A DNA stretch of 14,246 bases from the NCBI GenBank assembly GCA_016219235.1, contig JACRBO010000715.1, positions 1-14,246 of the forward strand. Direction: 5' to 3'. The position numbers were made by a program, and so were the translations under genes. The stretch comes from Chloroflexota bacterium (GTDB taxonomy: Bacteria; Chloroflexota; Anaerolineae; Fen-1058). Shown piece after piece: positions 13,743-14,246 of the stretch (the first letter of the stretch is position 1; each line of letters opens with the position of its first letter). A model generated the notes under the pieces. It had not been told where the DNA came from. It saw only the letters and a program-made list of their open reading frames with translations, and did no database searches.

Positions 13743-14246
13743 GAGTTTTCACTCGTTACTCGTCACTCGTTACTGGCCGCGAGTGTTCAATATCAGGGCC
13801 GTCCTCGTCCTCTTCGTTTTGCTGGCTTCGCTATACAGCATCGTTACCCCTATTTTTGAAGCCTCTGATGAGCTGTGGCACTATCCCATGGTGCAGTGGT
13901 TGAGCAAGGGCAATCCGCTGCCCGTGCAGGACGCGCAGAACGTCGGGCCGTGGAAGCAGGAGGCCAGTCAGCCGCCGCTGTACTATTACCTCACGGGCTG
14001 GGCCACGTTCTGGATCGATACGAGTGATCTGGCCGAAGTACGCCGCGAGAATCCGCACGTCGATAACGGCGTCATCACACCCGATGGCAATCGCAACCTG
14101 GTCGTGCACAACCCCGAGCGCGAAGCGTTTCCGTGGCGCGGCACGGTGCTGGCTGTGCATATCGTTCGACTGTTATCGGTGCTGATGGGCGCGGCGACGG
14201 TGTGGCTGACATACAAGATCGCGTTGGAACTGTTCCCCGATCGAGC
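13741..14246 (+). CDS. DUF2142-like multi-pass membrane protein, 5' part (paralogue of the gene at 10108)
   Basis: The frame is open to the window end, giving 168 residues and lacking the rest of the protein. It is clearly homologous to the protein encoded at 10108-12228. YSIVTPIFEASDELWHY aligns with YSVVTPVFEGPDEIWHF, QPPLYYYL with HPPVYYGL, NGVITPDGNRNLVVH with the matching loop, and FPWRGTVLAVHIVRLLSVL with WPWRNATLAAHLARCVSIAL. The acidic Asp-Glu pair of the first loop is present. The ATG at 13741 is the first possible start after an in-frame TGA at 13726-13728; a GTG at 13783 is an alternative. The N-terminal SLLVTRYW is encoded by ACTCGTY heptamers, the same repeat that encodes TRYWLLV in the paralogue. 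Predicted role: extracytoplasmic sugar transfer or polymer handling, unproven. Confidence 0.75.
   Translation, partial: MSFHSLLVTRYWPRVFNIRAVLVLFVLLASLYSIVTPIFEASDELWHYPMVQWLSKGNPLPVQDAQNVGPWKQEASQPPLYYYLTGWATFWIDTSDLAEVRRENPHVDNGVITPDGNRNLVVHNPEREAFPWRGTVLAVHIVRLLSVLMGAATVWLTYKIALELFPDR
13751..13771. repeat. ACTCGTY heptamer array inside 5' end of the second DUF2142-like gene
   Basis: Units ACTCGTT, ACTCGTC, ACTCGTT. The first unit can pair with GATGAGT at 13740-13746 across a four-base loop (7 bp, two G-U), placing the ATG at 13741 in a small stem. The array is at the equivalent gene position to the one at 10141-10161. Confidence 0.7.

Overview
The window is a GC-rich bacterial segment (roughly 58-60% GC by eye). 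It is almost entirely one co-directional run of plus-strand genes with very short or overlapping junctions (ATGA, GTGA and TAATG overlaps). Gene content points to a Chloroflexota (Anaerolineae/Caldilineae-like) genome: large GT-C membrane proteins with a soluble C-terminal beta-rich part, a PRK07208-type FAD protein beside glycosyltransferases, and families of heptamer/octamer tandem repeats at gene edges and inside genes. The phylum assignment is inference; no rRNA or marker gene is present.

Positions 1-3020 hold sugar-nucleotide genes: the 3' part of a GDP-6-deoxy-4-keto-mannose reductase (rmd type), a complete GDP-mannose 4,6-dehydratase (gmd), and a phosphoglucomutase/phosphomannomutase. 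Together they would turn hexose-phosphate into GDP-mannose (the pyrophosphorylase is not in view) and then GDP-D-rhamnose. Positions 3043-5391 hold a MazEF-like toxin-antitoxin pair, a TatD metal-dependent hydrolase and a long-chain trans-polyprenyl diphosphate synthase, all overlapping except at the first gene.

Positions 5483-14246 are a cell-surface glycan assembly block: a GT2 (rhamnosyltransferase-like) and a GT4 cytoplasmic glycosyltransferase, a GT39-like multi-pass glycosyltransferase, a DUF2142-like multi-pass protein, a UGM/amine-oxidase-like FAD protein, and the 5' part of a second DUF2142-like paralogue that runs off the end. A plausible reading is that GDP-rhamnose and related donors feed GT2/GT4 at the membrane while the GT-C proteins add sugars outside from lipid-linked donors.

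The most unusual signal is not a gene. From about 5390 to 13771, and not in the first 5.4 kb, short tandem repeats recur at nearly every junction and within several genes. They are heptamer families GTRAYGA (read on the other strand as ACTCGTY), CTCCAAC and ACACGCA, and an octamer GACAAGAT. At 10090-10164 two oppositely oriented arrays form a 26-bp imperfect hairpin that covers the stop of one gene and the start codon of the next. Inverted units flank the next paralogous gene start in the same way (13687-13757). At 12229-12263 five CTCCAAC heptamers are translated as the N-terminus of the FAD protein, so gain or loss of one unit would shift its frame. The two GT-C proteins also share a C-terminal domain that I read as four copies (two in tandem in each protein).
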